A DNA stretch of 64,000 bases from Marisa cornuarietis (lineage: Eukaryota > Mollusca > Gastropoda > Architaenioglossa > Ampullariidae). A model generated the notes under the pieces. It saw only the letters and a list, made by a program, of their open reading frames with translations, was not told the DNA's origin and searched no databases. The translations under genes were made by a program, and so were the position numbers. The stretch is taken from assembly GCA_004794655.1 (NCBI GenBank), contig SMMW01000568.1:2407001-2471000 (forward strand). The letters run 5' to 3'. Positions 13,101 through 27,400 of this stretch are shown in pieces (within the stretch, counting starts at the first letter, position 1; each line of letters starts with the position of its first letter).

Positions 13101-16100
13101 TACGTAGCTATAGAATTCTTTACCATTCATAAATATTCCTTTTCAGAAGGCATTACAAAATAAGTTTAGCACCAATCGGAAAATAGTGAACGTCAGGGAA
13201 TTTTATGTCATTTAAGCGCGCACTTAAGACATGTTTGCTCACGAAACATCTAGAGAACTAGTTTGATGTGTGCCGAAGCTCTGTATTATTATTATTAGTA
13301 GTAGTAGTTGAAAGATTTGATGTGTAACGTACAACCTATTTATGTTTGTCGTGTTCGTGGGTTAGTGATCATAACCCAAAGTTGTGATACAGTACAGTCT
13401 GTATCAGCTCATGTATTTTATTGTATGCTGCGTGCGAGTGGGAGACACTGGCTGCCTTTGTAGTGCAAGGAATTTGTTCTTGTTCCTCAGATTTAAATTT
13501 GAGCAAGTGAGCAAGCCCGCCCTATGTCCAACCAGTCTACCTTTCAATAATCCAGCATGCAATGATTAGAACGTACGCACAACGTACCAAACACGTAGAA
13601 GACGGAAGGCCATCCACCAGCAAAACCTTCTTGACATAGAATGCCAGAAATCGGCAAGGCGAACACCGTGCCCAGCTGCGAACCTGTCCAGCCGGGACAA
13701 GAACCACACGAAAGACGTCAGCAAGACAGCGACAACTTATTTTTAGTAGCGTTTATTTGGCCGTGCTTAGAATATTTTACCCTTCCCTACTCAACCTGTG
13801 AACGATAATTTTAGCAGCATTCTATGGAAGCTTATCACCTGTTTTCAAAAATTAATACACACTCATTTAACATTTTTTTAGACCTTCTTTGGTGAAACAG
13901 ACCAAACAGAACCGAAGGTATGAACAGGTTCTGAAACGCAGGCTCACTTACCTCCGTAGCTGAAGGCAACTGCTTTGCTGCGTTCATAGACCGGTGACCA
14001 CACTCCCCACATCGAATGCATGGCAGGAAAAGTCACAGCCTGGGAAGTAACATCATATCTGCCGAGGTCAAGCTTTCTAGGAAAGCTCGTCGATTTTAAA
14101 ACGCAAATCAGGTTAACGGGGTTAAGCCTTTATTAAACGTTAGCTCCTGTTTGTGTCTGTAGTCATAATGCGACCTTTGGTCACTGCACATTAACTCAAT
14201 AGTGGTCAGAATTTCGCAGTAAATCACCACTGTCCAGTGAGCTTAGTCTCTTGAAAGGTTTTGATTTGTCTCAATATAATTTTTTTGTCTCAGAAAGAGA
14301 ACCTTAATTTATCCTGTGGACAGTTTAATATCTCAGGGTTATTTTATTCCATAGAGAGGGCTCGCCACAGAATATGTCACTGACCTCCCCGATGCCCTCC
14401 AGCACGCGCACGGCCACCACGACGCCAACACCAGCACGAGCAGCCAGTGGGGTCACCAAGGTCAGCAAGGCGGTGCATAGGAGGCCGTACCCGAACAGTC
14501 GTTTACCTCCGATTCTCCCGGCCAGCCATCCACCCGGAATCTGCGTCACGACGTACCCGTAGAAGAAGGCCCCTAGTATCAGCCCTTGCGTCTTCTCGTC
14601 CCAGTCGAACTCTCCTGTCTGTACACGAGAAAGCCGTACTCATCTTGACACATTTTGTTTTAGTGAGAGTTCATGTAACTGAGAAACAAGTTTACGTCTT
14701 TAAACGATGACTCATCCTGCACATAAACTGAATTTGTATTTACAAATGATGATTTATCATGTTGATGTATGTAGCTTGTGTATAAAAAGTAAGGAATATA
14801 CGGAGAAAGAAACGGACACGATAATAAAAACTACTTTTTTTAAGCCACAATTGCTACAATGGCTGATTTTATTATCATGTGTTTATAGCTTTTTGTCTCT
14901 TTGTGTTTCTGTATGTCTGTTTGTCTCCATGACCTTCTTTATTTGTTCCCATCTGAACACTTACTGAGGTAGTTGAGGTCGAGTTGGTGTCGTTTGCTTT
15001 CGTCGGTTCTGGACACTCCTCAGTGATGCTAGCATTCTCCTTTGTCGTAGAATTCACCATGGAAACTATGGCGACGCTCAGGTTGGCCCGCAGACAGTAG
15101 ACGTTGAAGAAACCGAGAAACGACATGAATGTGAGTATATAGCGGGCAGGTATGTAGCACCGGCCTTCTGCAGACACAAACAGACAGTCAAGTTCAGCGT
15201 CTAGACCACTGTAGACAACATCTACAACATCTGACTGAATCGAAATAACGGCAAACCATCTTTGTGTCCATTTTACCTTGTAATTTTTTACAATTGAAAC
15301 TTTAATTTATTCATTCCACCCATGAGAGGTATGGAGAAGTTTTAAATATACACAATCATCAGTTCACCCTTAAAAAGCTTTTTATGACATGGTTTTCAGT
15401 GGAGCAGAAAAGGTTATTAAATTTAACTCTATTTGGTGTTTAAAATAAAATTTAGGAATTATTTTTTTCTTTCTTTCCTGAAGTAATCACATACTAGAAT
15501 GTAGTGAAATTCGTCTCCAGTATCACAGGCTTTACATTTAGTTATTTTTACAGTGTCGCTGTAATCTTGGTACATTGCAAAATTGTTCATTCTGGACTGG
15601 GATTTGATGCTCTAAACTTAAAAAATGTTACACAGTCCTGGTAAGGTAATAAAGTAATGTATTCTTCACACGAGGAAGAAGCTTTATACATTCTGCAATT
15701 CCAATATAATCATAGATAGGCCTATATTTATATTTTTCGCTTACAATTCAAAGAACCATTTTTGTATATACATGTCAAATAAACATTTAAGGGGAGAGTT
15801 TAAATTCTCTTGTTGGTCTCAAACCCATGAACTATTCAATAAATCTTTAATCACAATTACAAAGTTTGAATAGATTCTATTATTCACATTCATTTTGTAG
15901 GTAAGCCAATAAGCAATACTAGAATATAGTGTCCTAATTCTTGCAGTAATACCTAGTGGAAATCTACCTAACTCACCAAGTACCATTAAGCTGGGTGTGT
16001 ATGTTCTTAGTTTAAGAACACACTCATAAAAACGAAATTGTAATTTGTAGCCAGGTCACAAGAACCAAAGGCCATACACTTGCAACCATACAACATTCAT

Positions 16101-16576
16101 CTTATCAAATAGATACACCTGTATATTTGCAGGAAGTGGTCGCTTTCTACATGTACGGAGGAGTGAGAACATTGTACGATATACCCGACCATATAGATCT
16201 TTTGGGTTACTGAAAACTTATTGTTATAATAAAGTTAAACATTAGTGAAAAAACGCGCATTGACAGACATACCGTAGTCTTCACGAAATGTGAAGCAGAC
16301 ATATTATGCAGGTTCATGTGTGTACACACATCGAGAATACTCGTTGGTACTAATCCACAGTATACATAATAAATTTTCTGGTTAATTTTATAACTTTGTA
16401 TGTCTTACTATGCCACTGGCCAAAATATTTTAACAGGAAACATAAATAGCTGAATAATGTAGAAGATCTTTACGGGAGATGACTCTTACAGTACCTTTGT
16501 GACCATTTGGTTTCTCGTGGACGTTAATTCTGACATCCTTTGTATTGCCTTTGATCTTTGTTTTGCTGTCCTCCAT
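8956..16576 (-). CDS. SLC17 sialin/VGLUT-like transporter A (540 aa, 11 coding exons)
   Basis: Twelve-span major-facilitator anion transporter, probably vesicular or lysosomal; substrate not inferable (sialic acid, acidic amino acids and phosphate occur in the family). Exons on the complement, 5' to 3': 16576-16495, 15167-14965, 14618-14385, 14039-13952, 13683-13588, 12682-12561, 12343-12191, 11321-11189, 10391-10236, 9948-9863, 9225-8956. They sum to 1623 bp with matching phases. The ATG at 16576 was chosen because it gives MEDSKTKIK and a phase-1 donor joining [10 protein letters not shown]. Family marks: TM1 [13 protein letters not shown] (Arg about 54), [56 protein letters not shown]-glycosylation sequons lie in the TM1-TM2 loop. 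The C-terminus carries a private five-fold heptad repeat. A noncoding exon may precede (splice acceptor just above 16585). Introns show only CA tracts. Confidence 0.93.
8968..9072 (-). repeat. 21-bp coding minisatellite, five units, in SLC17-A C-terminus
   Basis: Five exact-length 21-bp units (9072-9052, 9051-9031, 9030-9010, 9009-8989, 8988-8968) encode heptapeptides [28 protein letters not shown] and VRSNEKS, followed by TRL and stop. The tail is cytosolic by family topology. TSEE fits the casein kinase 2 acidic consensus. Two units contain the palindrome TGACGTCA, but only as a consequence of encoding (V/M)TS. SLC17-B has one such motif at the homologous site; SLC17-C has none. Confidence 0.92.
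10023..10154. repeat. CT/CA compound microsatellite
   Basis: CT tract, CA tract, short (AAGC)n block, then two more CA tracts. It lies in the SLC17-A intron between coding exons 10391-10236 and 9948-9863. Confidence 0.95.
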
Positions 16577-16585
16577 CACGTCAAC

Positions 16586-19500
16586 CTAGGTGAAGATTTT
16601 CTGAAAAGACAGAACACCACACATTTTAGCATATTTTTGAACATGTGTAATCGGAATTTTTTCCTTTGGCTGACTCTATTTCACTAGACATACGTTAAAC
16701 TTATTAATTTTATTTCATGTTTTCTGCTGTTTCTTCTGTCAGTTTATACATATCAGAGCCAAGGCATCACAGTCCGGCCAGCATTTACTCACCTAAACGA
16801 AGGACAGACTTGATAAACCAAAGACGGTAATCGCATCGTTAGTATTTATTTCCATTAAGAAGATCGATCTTCTTACCGATCGAATCCCAACGGCGGCTCT
16901 TTAGATCTCACGAGCTGAGAAAGCGTCTACCTTGCTGAGCGCCAGCTGTAAGAAAAAGATCGCAATACACTTTAGGTAGCAAAATTATCTAAAACATTTC
17001 TTTTTTGAAGTTTAGTTATAATTCATTGGCCAAGGACCAGACGTTTATTAATAACAGTTGGTAGCAAGTTAAGCGTACTTTGAATTACAGACAGTATGCT
17101 GTAATACTATTGAAAAAAATATTTTTTCTTATTGCAAATATTCCAGTATTCGTGCCAACATATTGAACAAAATAGTGTCGTACAAGGCGCTCAGACATTT
17201 TTCTGGTAATATTGTTAGGTTGACCACAAACACATTCGACGATTAAGAAAATCTGCTTTTATCAACCGCTTATTTTTCGTTATCCAACTAAATGTCATCT
17301 TAATAGATTACTATTTAACTTTTCATTCCTATGTAAAGTATGTCATTGGCGAAGGCCTGGAAAGTTAATAGAGGTTACTCATTTCTGTAACTTAAAAGTC
17401 TTTTTATGTCTGAGGATAGAAGCATTAAGAAGTCATGTGTTGTGTGACATCTCCAACAACTAAAACAACTCGTTACTCGATAAACGGTAAAAGTTTCCGC
17501 TCCCTCCTCTTAAAGCAGGAGATGAGTCAATAGATTGGAACACACGTGTTACACAAATAAACCTGGACATACCTGAAAGACAACATAGGTGGTGGTCAGA
17601 CACTGACATGCAGCTGTTTTGCTGTTCGTCCAAAAGCGAGTTCACGAAGAAGTGCACCATCAACTCTACAAAACCCTCCTTAAAAATAAATCTGAGTATT
17701 TCTCCTTTTCTCCAGCTAACACCGTGCCAGCCAGCCTGTAGAAGGATAATACCCGCAGAATACGCTCGCGAAATATCACCTCGCCGGGGGAATGTGTTTA
17801 CACAAGTGGACAAGGTAGTCAAAAACCAGGACTGAGATAATGACAGAGTCCGTGAGCTCACCTTGAGGCCCTGACAGAGTTTATCTGTCACTTAACTTCT
17901 TTTACACATCTACTTTTCTCGCTAGTCAGCTCTTTCTTTCCCGAGTTTGTCCCCATTATTTTCTTTTGTCCCATATCAGTGCACAGGTTTAGTTAGCATT
18001 TTGAGAGATATTATAATTGCAGTGTACAAACGTTTAATCTGGTTGCTACCAACAGAGAAGCAATCAAGCCAATCGGTATATATTTGCTGTAATAAAAGTA
18101 TGTAATGGTGATTCATGCAGCTAAATAAACCAGTTTGGAAGTTTTTGTGTATAAACTATGTCATCATCAGCCTTCATTATTAACGAAAGAGCAACAAGCA
18201 TAATCATCGCAGGATAGTCTTCCCTTTATCAGACAGAGGTTGATGTCACAATCGCAGCTTGGCGCCCTGCATCTTATCAGAAACTGGTGTCAGACTGCAC
18301 CCTTAAAAATGCTCGGAAATTATAGTTTCTTCATAGAATTTTCGTATGATGGCACTTTCCAAGCATTCTTGTTTTTCTTTCTCTCATAAAAGTGAGTTGG
18401 ACACAAGCCCAATCTGTATTTTCAGCTCAGCTTTAGGCAACTTCTTGTGTCCTTAAATAACTGTGATATCGGAACACCTCGTGTTTACATTGGAGATAAC
18501 TGCGTGTTAAACTGGGGTCAACAGTCAGAACTTGTCACAATTTATCGAGTATTAACTGTGGTAAAAACGGTGGTCAGCCCCGTCACATAACGCTATGATA
18601 CCAACAAGTGGCTAAACAAATTTAAGCAATATTACCTAAATTACATCAGTTAAAAGAAAAAAAATTGTACCTTTCGTTTTACGTTCTGTTTCTTTTTCTT
18701 GGAAGAACAAATTTTCTGTCCAGCTTGTGTTGGATTAGCTTAGAAAAGCTTGATAAAAGGACTGATGTCAATTTGCAGGAGGAAGAAATCTTTAGCGATG
18801 AAAGCAGCGATACTGAAAACGATTTCCAAGACGATTAGACGTACCCTGGAGAGCGATGATGTGGACAATGATGCAAGGAAAGGTGGAGATAACTAAGATA
18901 CTTAATATGTCCTGGCTGCACATTTTCTATTGGATTCGTGCGCAAAAACACCTGATTGTCGTCTGCAACTGCTGATAAAGGTGGAGACGCTACTTGCAGC
19001 TAGATTAAGGAAGATTTAAAAAAAAATTACAGAGCTAGTAAGTTGCCTGCCCCAAAAGGTCTCTTGACGGGTTTATCATGATGGGCTGTTTATCCATAAG
19101 ACAGGTGCTCTCTGGAGGAGACGCACTTCCCACGAGATCGACAATTAAAAAAAGATACTGACAGCAAGGCTCATTATCAGTTAGATAATATTAGTCTCAG
19201 AGGCCTTCAACCTCTAAGAGCAGTAATAAAGAATTGTTCACCACTTCATGTCTTGGGTCTAGATTTCGCCTATTTTTTTAGCACCCTTTGTTTGAATTTT
19301 GTCCGGGTGCGTCTGTGACTATCCCCTATTTTCCATATATTGCGAAATCACTACCTTTTCAATTAGTGTAATAATCGAGACTACCATCCTGCAACCTTCG
19401 CTGAAGTTAAGCACTTTTCTCCTCATCATGTTCTCTAAAACAGACGTTCGTTTCGCTCTCGTGATAGAAATACAGTAAGTCTGGATTTTTGTTTCTTCTC

Positions 19501-20761
19501 CTTATGAATCCAACGACGACGACGACGACGATAAAAAGACGCCCATCTGGCTTGAACTAAGGATAATTTACAGAGCTATGTCACTCACCTTAAAAAAAAG
19601 ACGGACGTGAGCACAAAAAATTTTGAGCACTATATTCTCAACCTGCCCGAGATATGAACTAGCGTTACATTTCAATTTCTGTTCAAGTAGATAAATGTAT
19701 AATAGCTAGTATTAACTTTTCTCGATGACCTCCATCAAGACCACACTTAATATAATCTATTTCCTTTAACGGTGGCTTTGTGTCTTGTGTCACTTTAGTT
19801 ACCGATATTTTCACCGTGTCTCGACAGATAACGCCTCTGTTGGAGGTTAAAAATCTCGGTTATATTACGATAAGACTGTTGCACATATTAGTGGGAAATA
19901 TCACCACAACACGTTTTGCAGATCAGTGGCCTTTTAATTAAGTAACCAGTTGTTTTTAACATCAAGACAACGCCACGATAACAGCACATACTAGGAGTGG
20001 CATAAGAAATCAGCTAGACAGTAATTTAACAAGAATGCCAGTTGTAGAATGTTCAAAGTTTGGTTATCATATGCCTGTGCACAGCATGTTTAAATAAGAC
20101 AAAAAGAATCACGTAAAGACAAAAACATTATGGCATGAAAAGAAAACAATTATTTTTAAAAAATTCAGAAGTTTATTAAAACTTGAAGCCAGTTCCATTA
20201 AACGCTCTCACACACACACGCGCACACGCACACAAACATGCACAAACAATAGTATGTTATAATGCATTTTCTGTAATCAAACCCTTCATTAATAAAAATA
20301 AAAACATCACCAAATTTGATCTTTGTAAGCATGCTGCAGCCTGATCCGATAATTACGACCATCATTGCTAGTTTTGGACTCGTGGCTCTCCCCCCCCCCA
20401 CACACACACATACATACACACCTTCCGAAGACATTGACATGCCCATATGAGCTACTAACATACTTTCCAGGCCACACTGATAACCTCTGTAACTTGAGCG
20501 CCATATCTGTCTCACAAACTTTTACAAACTGTCTCACCAACACCTCACTAATTTAAAAGTTGTCGTTTCTCATTTCGCAAATTTTAACCCTCTAAACATT
20601 ATTTAAATAGACCTCCAACTTCTACTCTATTTTACTTTTAATCGATTCTTGAAAAGAATTCCTGAAAATAATTCTTGGGTATGCCAGATTTTAAATATCA
20701 GCGCCACAATGCCCTCCTTCATATAAAATGTATCTGATGCTCTGTGGTAAAGCGTTTTTCT
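16586..20761. other. Intergenic region between SLC17-A and SLC17-B
   Basis: About 4.2 kb with no recognisable coding exon. A minus-strand GTGAGTAAA donor near 16,795 may end a noncoding 5' exon of SLC17-A. A perfect 20-bp palindrome lies at 16856-16875. A short C run next to CA repeats sits near 20,391-20,412. The 3' untranslated region of SLC17-B must lie at the right edge. Nothing else stands out. Confidence 0.5.
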
Positions 20762-23700
20762 TCAGGAATGATGAGAAGCAGCGTTAGTCTCTTGAAGGTG
20801 AGGGTAATCTGCACTGGGTGACGTCACTTCCTGCACTTGGGTGAGCGTGGCCGAGACACTGGGTGGGGTGCGGGCCCACTCCTGCTCCTCCCCTTGGGCC
20901 AGCAGACAGAACAGCGAGGCCCCCACGACGTAGATGCCCGCCGTGATAAAGAAAAAAATTCGCCACTGGCCCGAGGTTTGCTGCACACACATTTGTTCTT
21001 AAATTCTCATTCTCCATACTCAGTTTTTGGCAGGAGATGGGGATTCATCTATAATTAAATAGGTTTTAGACTAGCTAGTCTCTTTATTGCCAGTCTTAAT
21101 AATTAACGCTTAAAACTTGGCGATTAAGAATACTGGGGGGAACAGTTATTTCCACGATTGTCGTTAGGAGTATTGGACTAGCTAGCTGTTTACTTCGTGG
21201 TGAAAAAATGTCTTTTATAAAGTAACCGTATTTTCCGCATTCATGAATTTCCTATATAGTTTAAATAGTGAAGATGATGTATTTGCAATGCTAGAATCTT
21301 TAAACTACGCAGATAGAATAAATAAGTTATAGTTACTTATTACTGCATTCGACAGCGCCAACTAAAGCTACTCAGTCAGTCATAACCTCTGAAGTACTAA
21401 CCTATTACTCAAAGTCATATCTCTAATCCTTCAATGATTCAGCGGCAACGTCGATGCCACCTCAGATATTCATATAAAGGGGTGATTCTTGTCTCATCGG
21501 CTGATTCAAGCATCCGTAACATGCAAAGGAAGATGCGAATAGATTGTGGCGCATGTAGATCCTGCATTGTGCAGGTCACGTGTCATTCCGTGGGAATTAA
21601 ACAGCTAAGAGAAGATCAGTAAGTCCAGGTTTGATCTCGTTCATGACCCCGCAAGATTTGCTGCATGGGTCAAGCGATAGTCTTCCTAAAATAATTGCAT
21701 TCCAAATGCATATCAGTTCGGACCCTGTAAGAGTCACTCACATGAGCAGCTTGTTTTTGGGAGTGAAAGAACGCAGTGAATCATTTGAATTCCGTCTCTG
21801 TGACAAGAATAAGTGCAAGTGTGTCGAATCTTGCACATACCAAACTATCAATTCTTCTCATCCGACTCTCCCCCTCCCCCCATCTCCACTCCCAACACGT
21901 GAATAAGGTACCAGAGGGGCTGAATTAATTCTCGGTTTTCACCTTACATTATTTGTTTATCTCTAAGCGCTTGAGATAATATGAACTATTATGACTTGTG
22001 TTGAGGGGAGTGGGGTACTAAGGTGGCATGTGGGCAAAAAAGATGTAAGAGTCTACTGCACAACGACATGCCTTCCTCGGCGATACAGAGCACTTTATAC
22101 TGAAAAATGTGTTATATTAAAATTAAATCAATTTATCAAGTTGTTAAGAAAAAAATCGTCATAACGAAAAAGGAGTGTACCTATACATAACATTTAATAT
22201 AGATGGTGGTGATGGTGTCTCTTTAGCTCATAACGTTATCCTCCAGCACCATGAATCTCTTGGCTTCTATGTTCGCCTTCTCTTTGAAGACTACAGCTTC
22301 GCCTTCAACACCATCATTTAGCGGAAACTCTTTGATAAGCTCTCAGAGTTCGGTCTCTTCCAGTCAATGTGTATCTGGATTCTTACCGAGGACATCAACG
22401 CGAATAACGATGAGTCTGCGTACCGCAAAGAAGTGGATCACCCGGTGGCTTGTTGCAGCGATAATGGTCTGCAGCTCAATGTATCTAAAACCAAAGAGCT
22501 GATAGTTGATTTCCGCATGAACAGAGGTCCTGTTGAGCCTTTCACTCTCAACGGCGAGGCCATTGAGAAGGTCAATCACTTTAGGTTTCTGGGTTCCATA
22601 ATCTTCAATGATCTGAGCTGGGAAGTCAATGTGATTTCCACTATCAGAAATGCCCAGGAACGTCTTTACTCTCTCTACCAGCTGAAGAAATTTGGCATAA
22701 GATGAGACATTCTGGTCCAGTTTTATTGGGCGGTTATTGAGAGTGTACTGACTTTCTCTGCCACCGTTTGCGCTGTTTGTACCCAGAGGGGTTATGTCAC
22801 CCCCAATACATCGGCTAGCTGCAAGCACCATCTGGTCGAGCAGGACTTTCTGTTTTTGGATGGTAATGGTCGACCAGATGGTGCGTGCAGCTAGCCGATG
22901 TATTGGGGGTATGTGGCATACCCCCTATGGGTACAATCCACGACCAGCACAATGTGTCCAGGGTGCGCAAGATTGTGGCGGATGTTTCGCACCCGGCAAA
23001 TGCCCTGTTCTGTCTCATGCCCTATAGGGTCAGGTATAGATTCGTCCGGGCCAGAACTTCCCAGCTGAGATGTATTTCTTTGCTGAAGCGATAGCCTTCC
23101 TTAACTCCGCCGTAGCTCGTGCTAGGACTAATACTATTTGACTGTGTCCTTTTGCAGTCTGTGAGGCAGTCTGTGTCTGTGATAAAAAGGGAGTGTGAAA
23201 AAGGGAGGGGGTAGTGTGTATGTATATGCATATGTATATGACAGGCCTGATTATTCTTTCTTTTGTTCTATCTATTCCATCATCAAGGCATATTCTGAGT
23301 GCAGTGTCACTTGGCCAATAAAAAAATTTCTTATTCTTATAATTCTAAAGTGCTAGTGTGTACAGTGGTAATTAGATAGGTGGAGAAGAAGGAAAGAAAA
23401 AGGCTGACATGTTCTTACGTTATTATTAGTCAGAATTCCGACTACAGCAGGTCCGACAAATCCAGGTATAGTCGCAAACGTGTTTGTAATCCCCATCAGA
23501 ATACCTGTATGACACAAACATATCTGTAAGATAAATTAGCTTTGAACGCCAAATAATGCTTGATGACTGATTATTCTTAAAGACAGACAGACCAGCGAAA
23601 GAAGAGGAGACATGCGCTAAAGAGATGGAAACAATTACAATAAACTTTATAAACAAAGAAAGATTACCGGCGTATTTTGGGGCTATGTCCAGATGGTTGC

Positions 23701-24326
23701 AGTTAAATCCAGCAATACAAAATCCAGACAAGCCCACTGCTAGTGTTAACAGCACAACAGACAGAGTGTGGTTACAACCCGCGTAGCCCGTGGCTATCAG
23801 AAGACCCATAGGAAACGTACAGCCTGAAAGGGAATGTAGTCCAGTTGGTGTATTAGTGAAAACAAAGAACTGTCATTTCCGCTAGCTTGCATGACGAATA
23901 AAAAGCTAGAAATTAAACAAACGAAACCATATATCTTTAACGACTAGGAACAAAAATAAGTTACATTATACACTCTATTCTTAATCACAATGAACAATAC
24001 ATCTCTGATAGATTATTAAAGTCGAATGGTAATATAGTTCTTTGATTTGATATTTTAAAATTAAAATAGCATTAAAATAGAGGTGAGCAGTTGGAAAAAA
24101 GTACCTAGCGTGTTGAAAATTTTTCGGGTGGCTACTGTAGACAAATGACCTTTACTTCTCAAATAGTCGGCAGAGTAGCCTGAGAACATCTGCACAAACC
24201 AAAGAAGCAGGTAGGGCATTGCCGACAGAAAGCCATCCTGCAACAACACAAATGACATTGATGACAAAGACTCCATGTAACAAACCTGTCCTGTGCACTG
24301 TCACAAGGAAGCCTTGAAATCTATAA

Positions 24327-24412
<86 letters not shown>

Positions 24413-27400
24413 ATACTGCTAAACTCCATAACGCCTTCGTTAAGGATTTGATGACGAATGTGCTTCGAGCAGTCACACAAGGCAACCACTAAAATAAACT
24501 TTATCGAAATGCAAGACCTCACCTGTTGGATTTCGAAATGAAGGATCTTTTTCATGTAGGTAGGTAGGCAGGTAAGTGTGCTGTAAATTCCCCAGTTGAA
24601 GGCCACATGGCCACCTACTGTGCCCCACAGAGCGCGTGAGGTAACAATTTGCTTCCATGGCACGTCGAGATTTTCCTGTTTACACCGGTAAGAATATAGC
24701 AAACGTTTTTCCCGTTTTACAAGTGTAAGAAGACATCAGACATCTTTTAATAGTCATTATGCGTCCGTTGTGTTGACTTTAGAAATTCCGTGGTATCATT
24801 GTAAAAACACATGCATATATGTGTGCGTGCGAGTGTGTGGGCGCGCGCGAATGTAGGTGCGCATGCAGGAGCACTAACACACGATATAACGCTAGAACCA
24901 TCTTTTTTCCTTTTCACAGTAAACTAGTTTTAAAAACGTTTCCATGATTTCCCACAAGGTCGATAATTTAATATACTTTCCAGACGCTATGATCGTGAAG
25001 AAGAACCGATCCCTGACATCCTCTTTAATTTCTTTTCACTTTACAAGTAAAATTTTAATTCGTTCTTAGATTTTCGCAGGTTGGAAATGCTAATCGTACG
25101 AATTATGGGGCAGCGATCTTCGACTAATTCTAAAATGCACAGGTCACATGGCTCACCCTCTTGGGGCCGATGTTACTCTCGATGAAATGACGCTCAGTAA
25201 CCGAGATACGAGGATGACTGGGTGGGGTCTCGCTGACCAGCAACATCCACGCTACAAACCACAGGCAGCCCAGGGCACCTTGAACACACGATCATATCCC
25301 TAGGTCACGTCACAAGATCACATAGCATGATCATATCGATTACACCGCATGATCGCTATGTCTTATGGCAAGATCATATCACAATATCGTAAGATGACAT
25401 CAAAGGTCATGCCACTAGACAACATTTTATTCTTCAATTTCACGCGAGCTTGTGTACGCTACAACACATGCAGCAGCCACTTTTGTGATGACTATTGTAG
25501 AGACACAAAAGAAACGGGGGTTTTAAATAATTTTAAAAACAGTGTCAGCAGAACAGGTACCAATAATCTGTAATCAATGATGATTGGTAACGAAAAGTGT
25601 AACATGATTTAAAATCCGACAGATCTGTTCTAGCAACATATATAAACATACATAACTTTTCCTTACACGCTTATAAAACATAATCAACGCTTTGGACTGA
25701 GGAAAACATTTGTGACGGGGGGGGGGGGGAAGGCAGGACGCGAATAAAAAAGGAAAGAGACTTAGAAGATATACGCACAACATACCAAACACATAGAAAA
25801 CTGAAGGCCATCCACCAGCAAAGCCTTGCTGACACAGTATCCCCGAGATTGGCAAAGCGAACACCGTGCCCAGCTGAGCTCCTGTTGACACAGAAACAAA
25901 AAGAAAGACTAATACCTAGAAAACAATTTGCGAAAATAATAATAATAATAATAATATATTACACGATGGTGTAGATGTCTACGTTTACACGCGAAAATGG
26001 AAATAGTTGCAAACATAATGTTTACATGCAGGTAAAGAAAGCAAGAAAGATTTCCTTCCAGCGTTTCAAAGAAAAAAAAACTCTGATTGACTTTTAAACG
26101 AAACGGACTGAGTCAACGATACCTCCGCAGCTGAAGCTGACCAGTTTACTCCGCTCGTACACCGGTGCCCACACGCCCCACATCGCATGCATGGCAGGAA
26201 ACGTCACAGCCTGCAATATTGTTTAAGGTTATGCCACCAATGTAAAGGTGTATGGAAAGAAGATAAACTTTGTTGCTATAAACATCGATCAACAATGATA
26301 ACATTAACGTAATAAAAACAATACTCTCTGCTGGTCAGGCATGCGAATCCTAGCTGTAGCGCTTTTTTCTTTAGCGTTAGAATGAGATAAAACGGTATAA
26401 CAGTTATTTATAATAAAACTTTCTGAAGCTTCCAGCCCAGCATCTTTAGAATTTCAGGAGAGCGATCACTTAGATTGTGTGCATAAATTAATGGGGTACG
26501 AAACGACTGACTCTGATCCATCAGCTCGTGAAGCCATCGAGCCAGAAACACTTTACATTTTGAGCTTTCTATCGCACACAATCATTCGTCGAAATATATA
26601 GCTGACGAAAGGAAGGTATGTAAGGGCAGACAAGCAGACAAACGGAACATTACACAGAACTGCCACAGATGATGTCACTGACCTCTCCGATGCCCTCCAG
26701 CACTCGGACGGCCACCAAAAGAGGAATGCCACTGCGAGCAGCCACTGGGGTCACCAAAGTCAGAATGGCGGTGCAGAGGACGCCGTACCCGAAGAGGCGT
26801 TTACCTCCGATCCTCTCTGCCAGCCATCCACCCGGAAGTTGCGTCACGATGTAGCCATAGAAGAAGGCGCCGAGTATGACTCCCTGCGTTTTCTCGTCCC
26901 AGTCGAACTCTCCAGTCTGCAAGATGAGAACGCCATGATCATGTTACATCATTTCAAGGATGGAAATTTCAAGGAAATTTAAAATTTGCCTAAACTATAT
27001 GAACAAAGCAGTCATTAGAGTTGGATAAATATATAACATAACAGTCATTAGAGTTAGATAATGCGCGATTTCGCTGTAAGGGGATTCCTGTGTGTGTCTG
27101 TGTGTGTATGGGCGTGCGCGCGTGCACATGCATTTTGTTATGTTCTATTCATGTATAAACACAAAATCGTAATTTCAATGACACGTGTCAAATTAGTTGA
27201 ATACTAAATGGTTTAAACACGATTTGAAGATAATTTCACTCTTCATTTTCAGACTACAACACAGGCTACCCCCACCCAAAAAAGAGATTAGCAGACAGGG
27301 TACGATTTTCTTTCACTCACGGTGGATGACGTCGATGTGCTGTTGGACCCTGACGATTCTGGACATTCCTCTACGACACTAGAATTTTCCTTGGAAGTAG

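Noticed and set aside
22364..22831. 155-codon minus-strand open frame
   Set aside because: Antisense shadow of the decayed reverse transcriptase.
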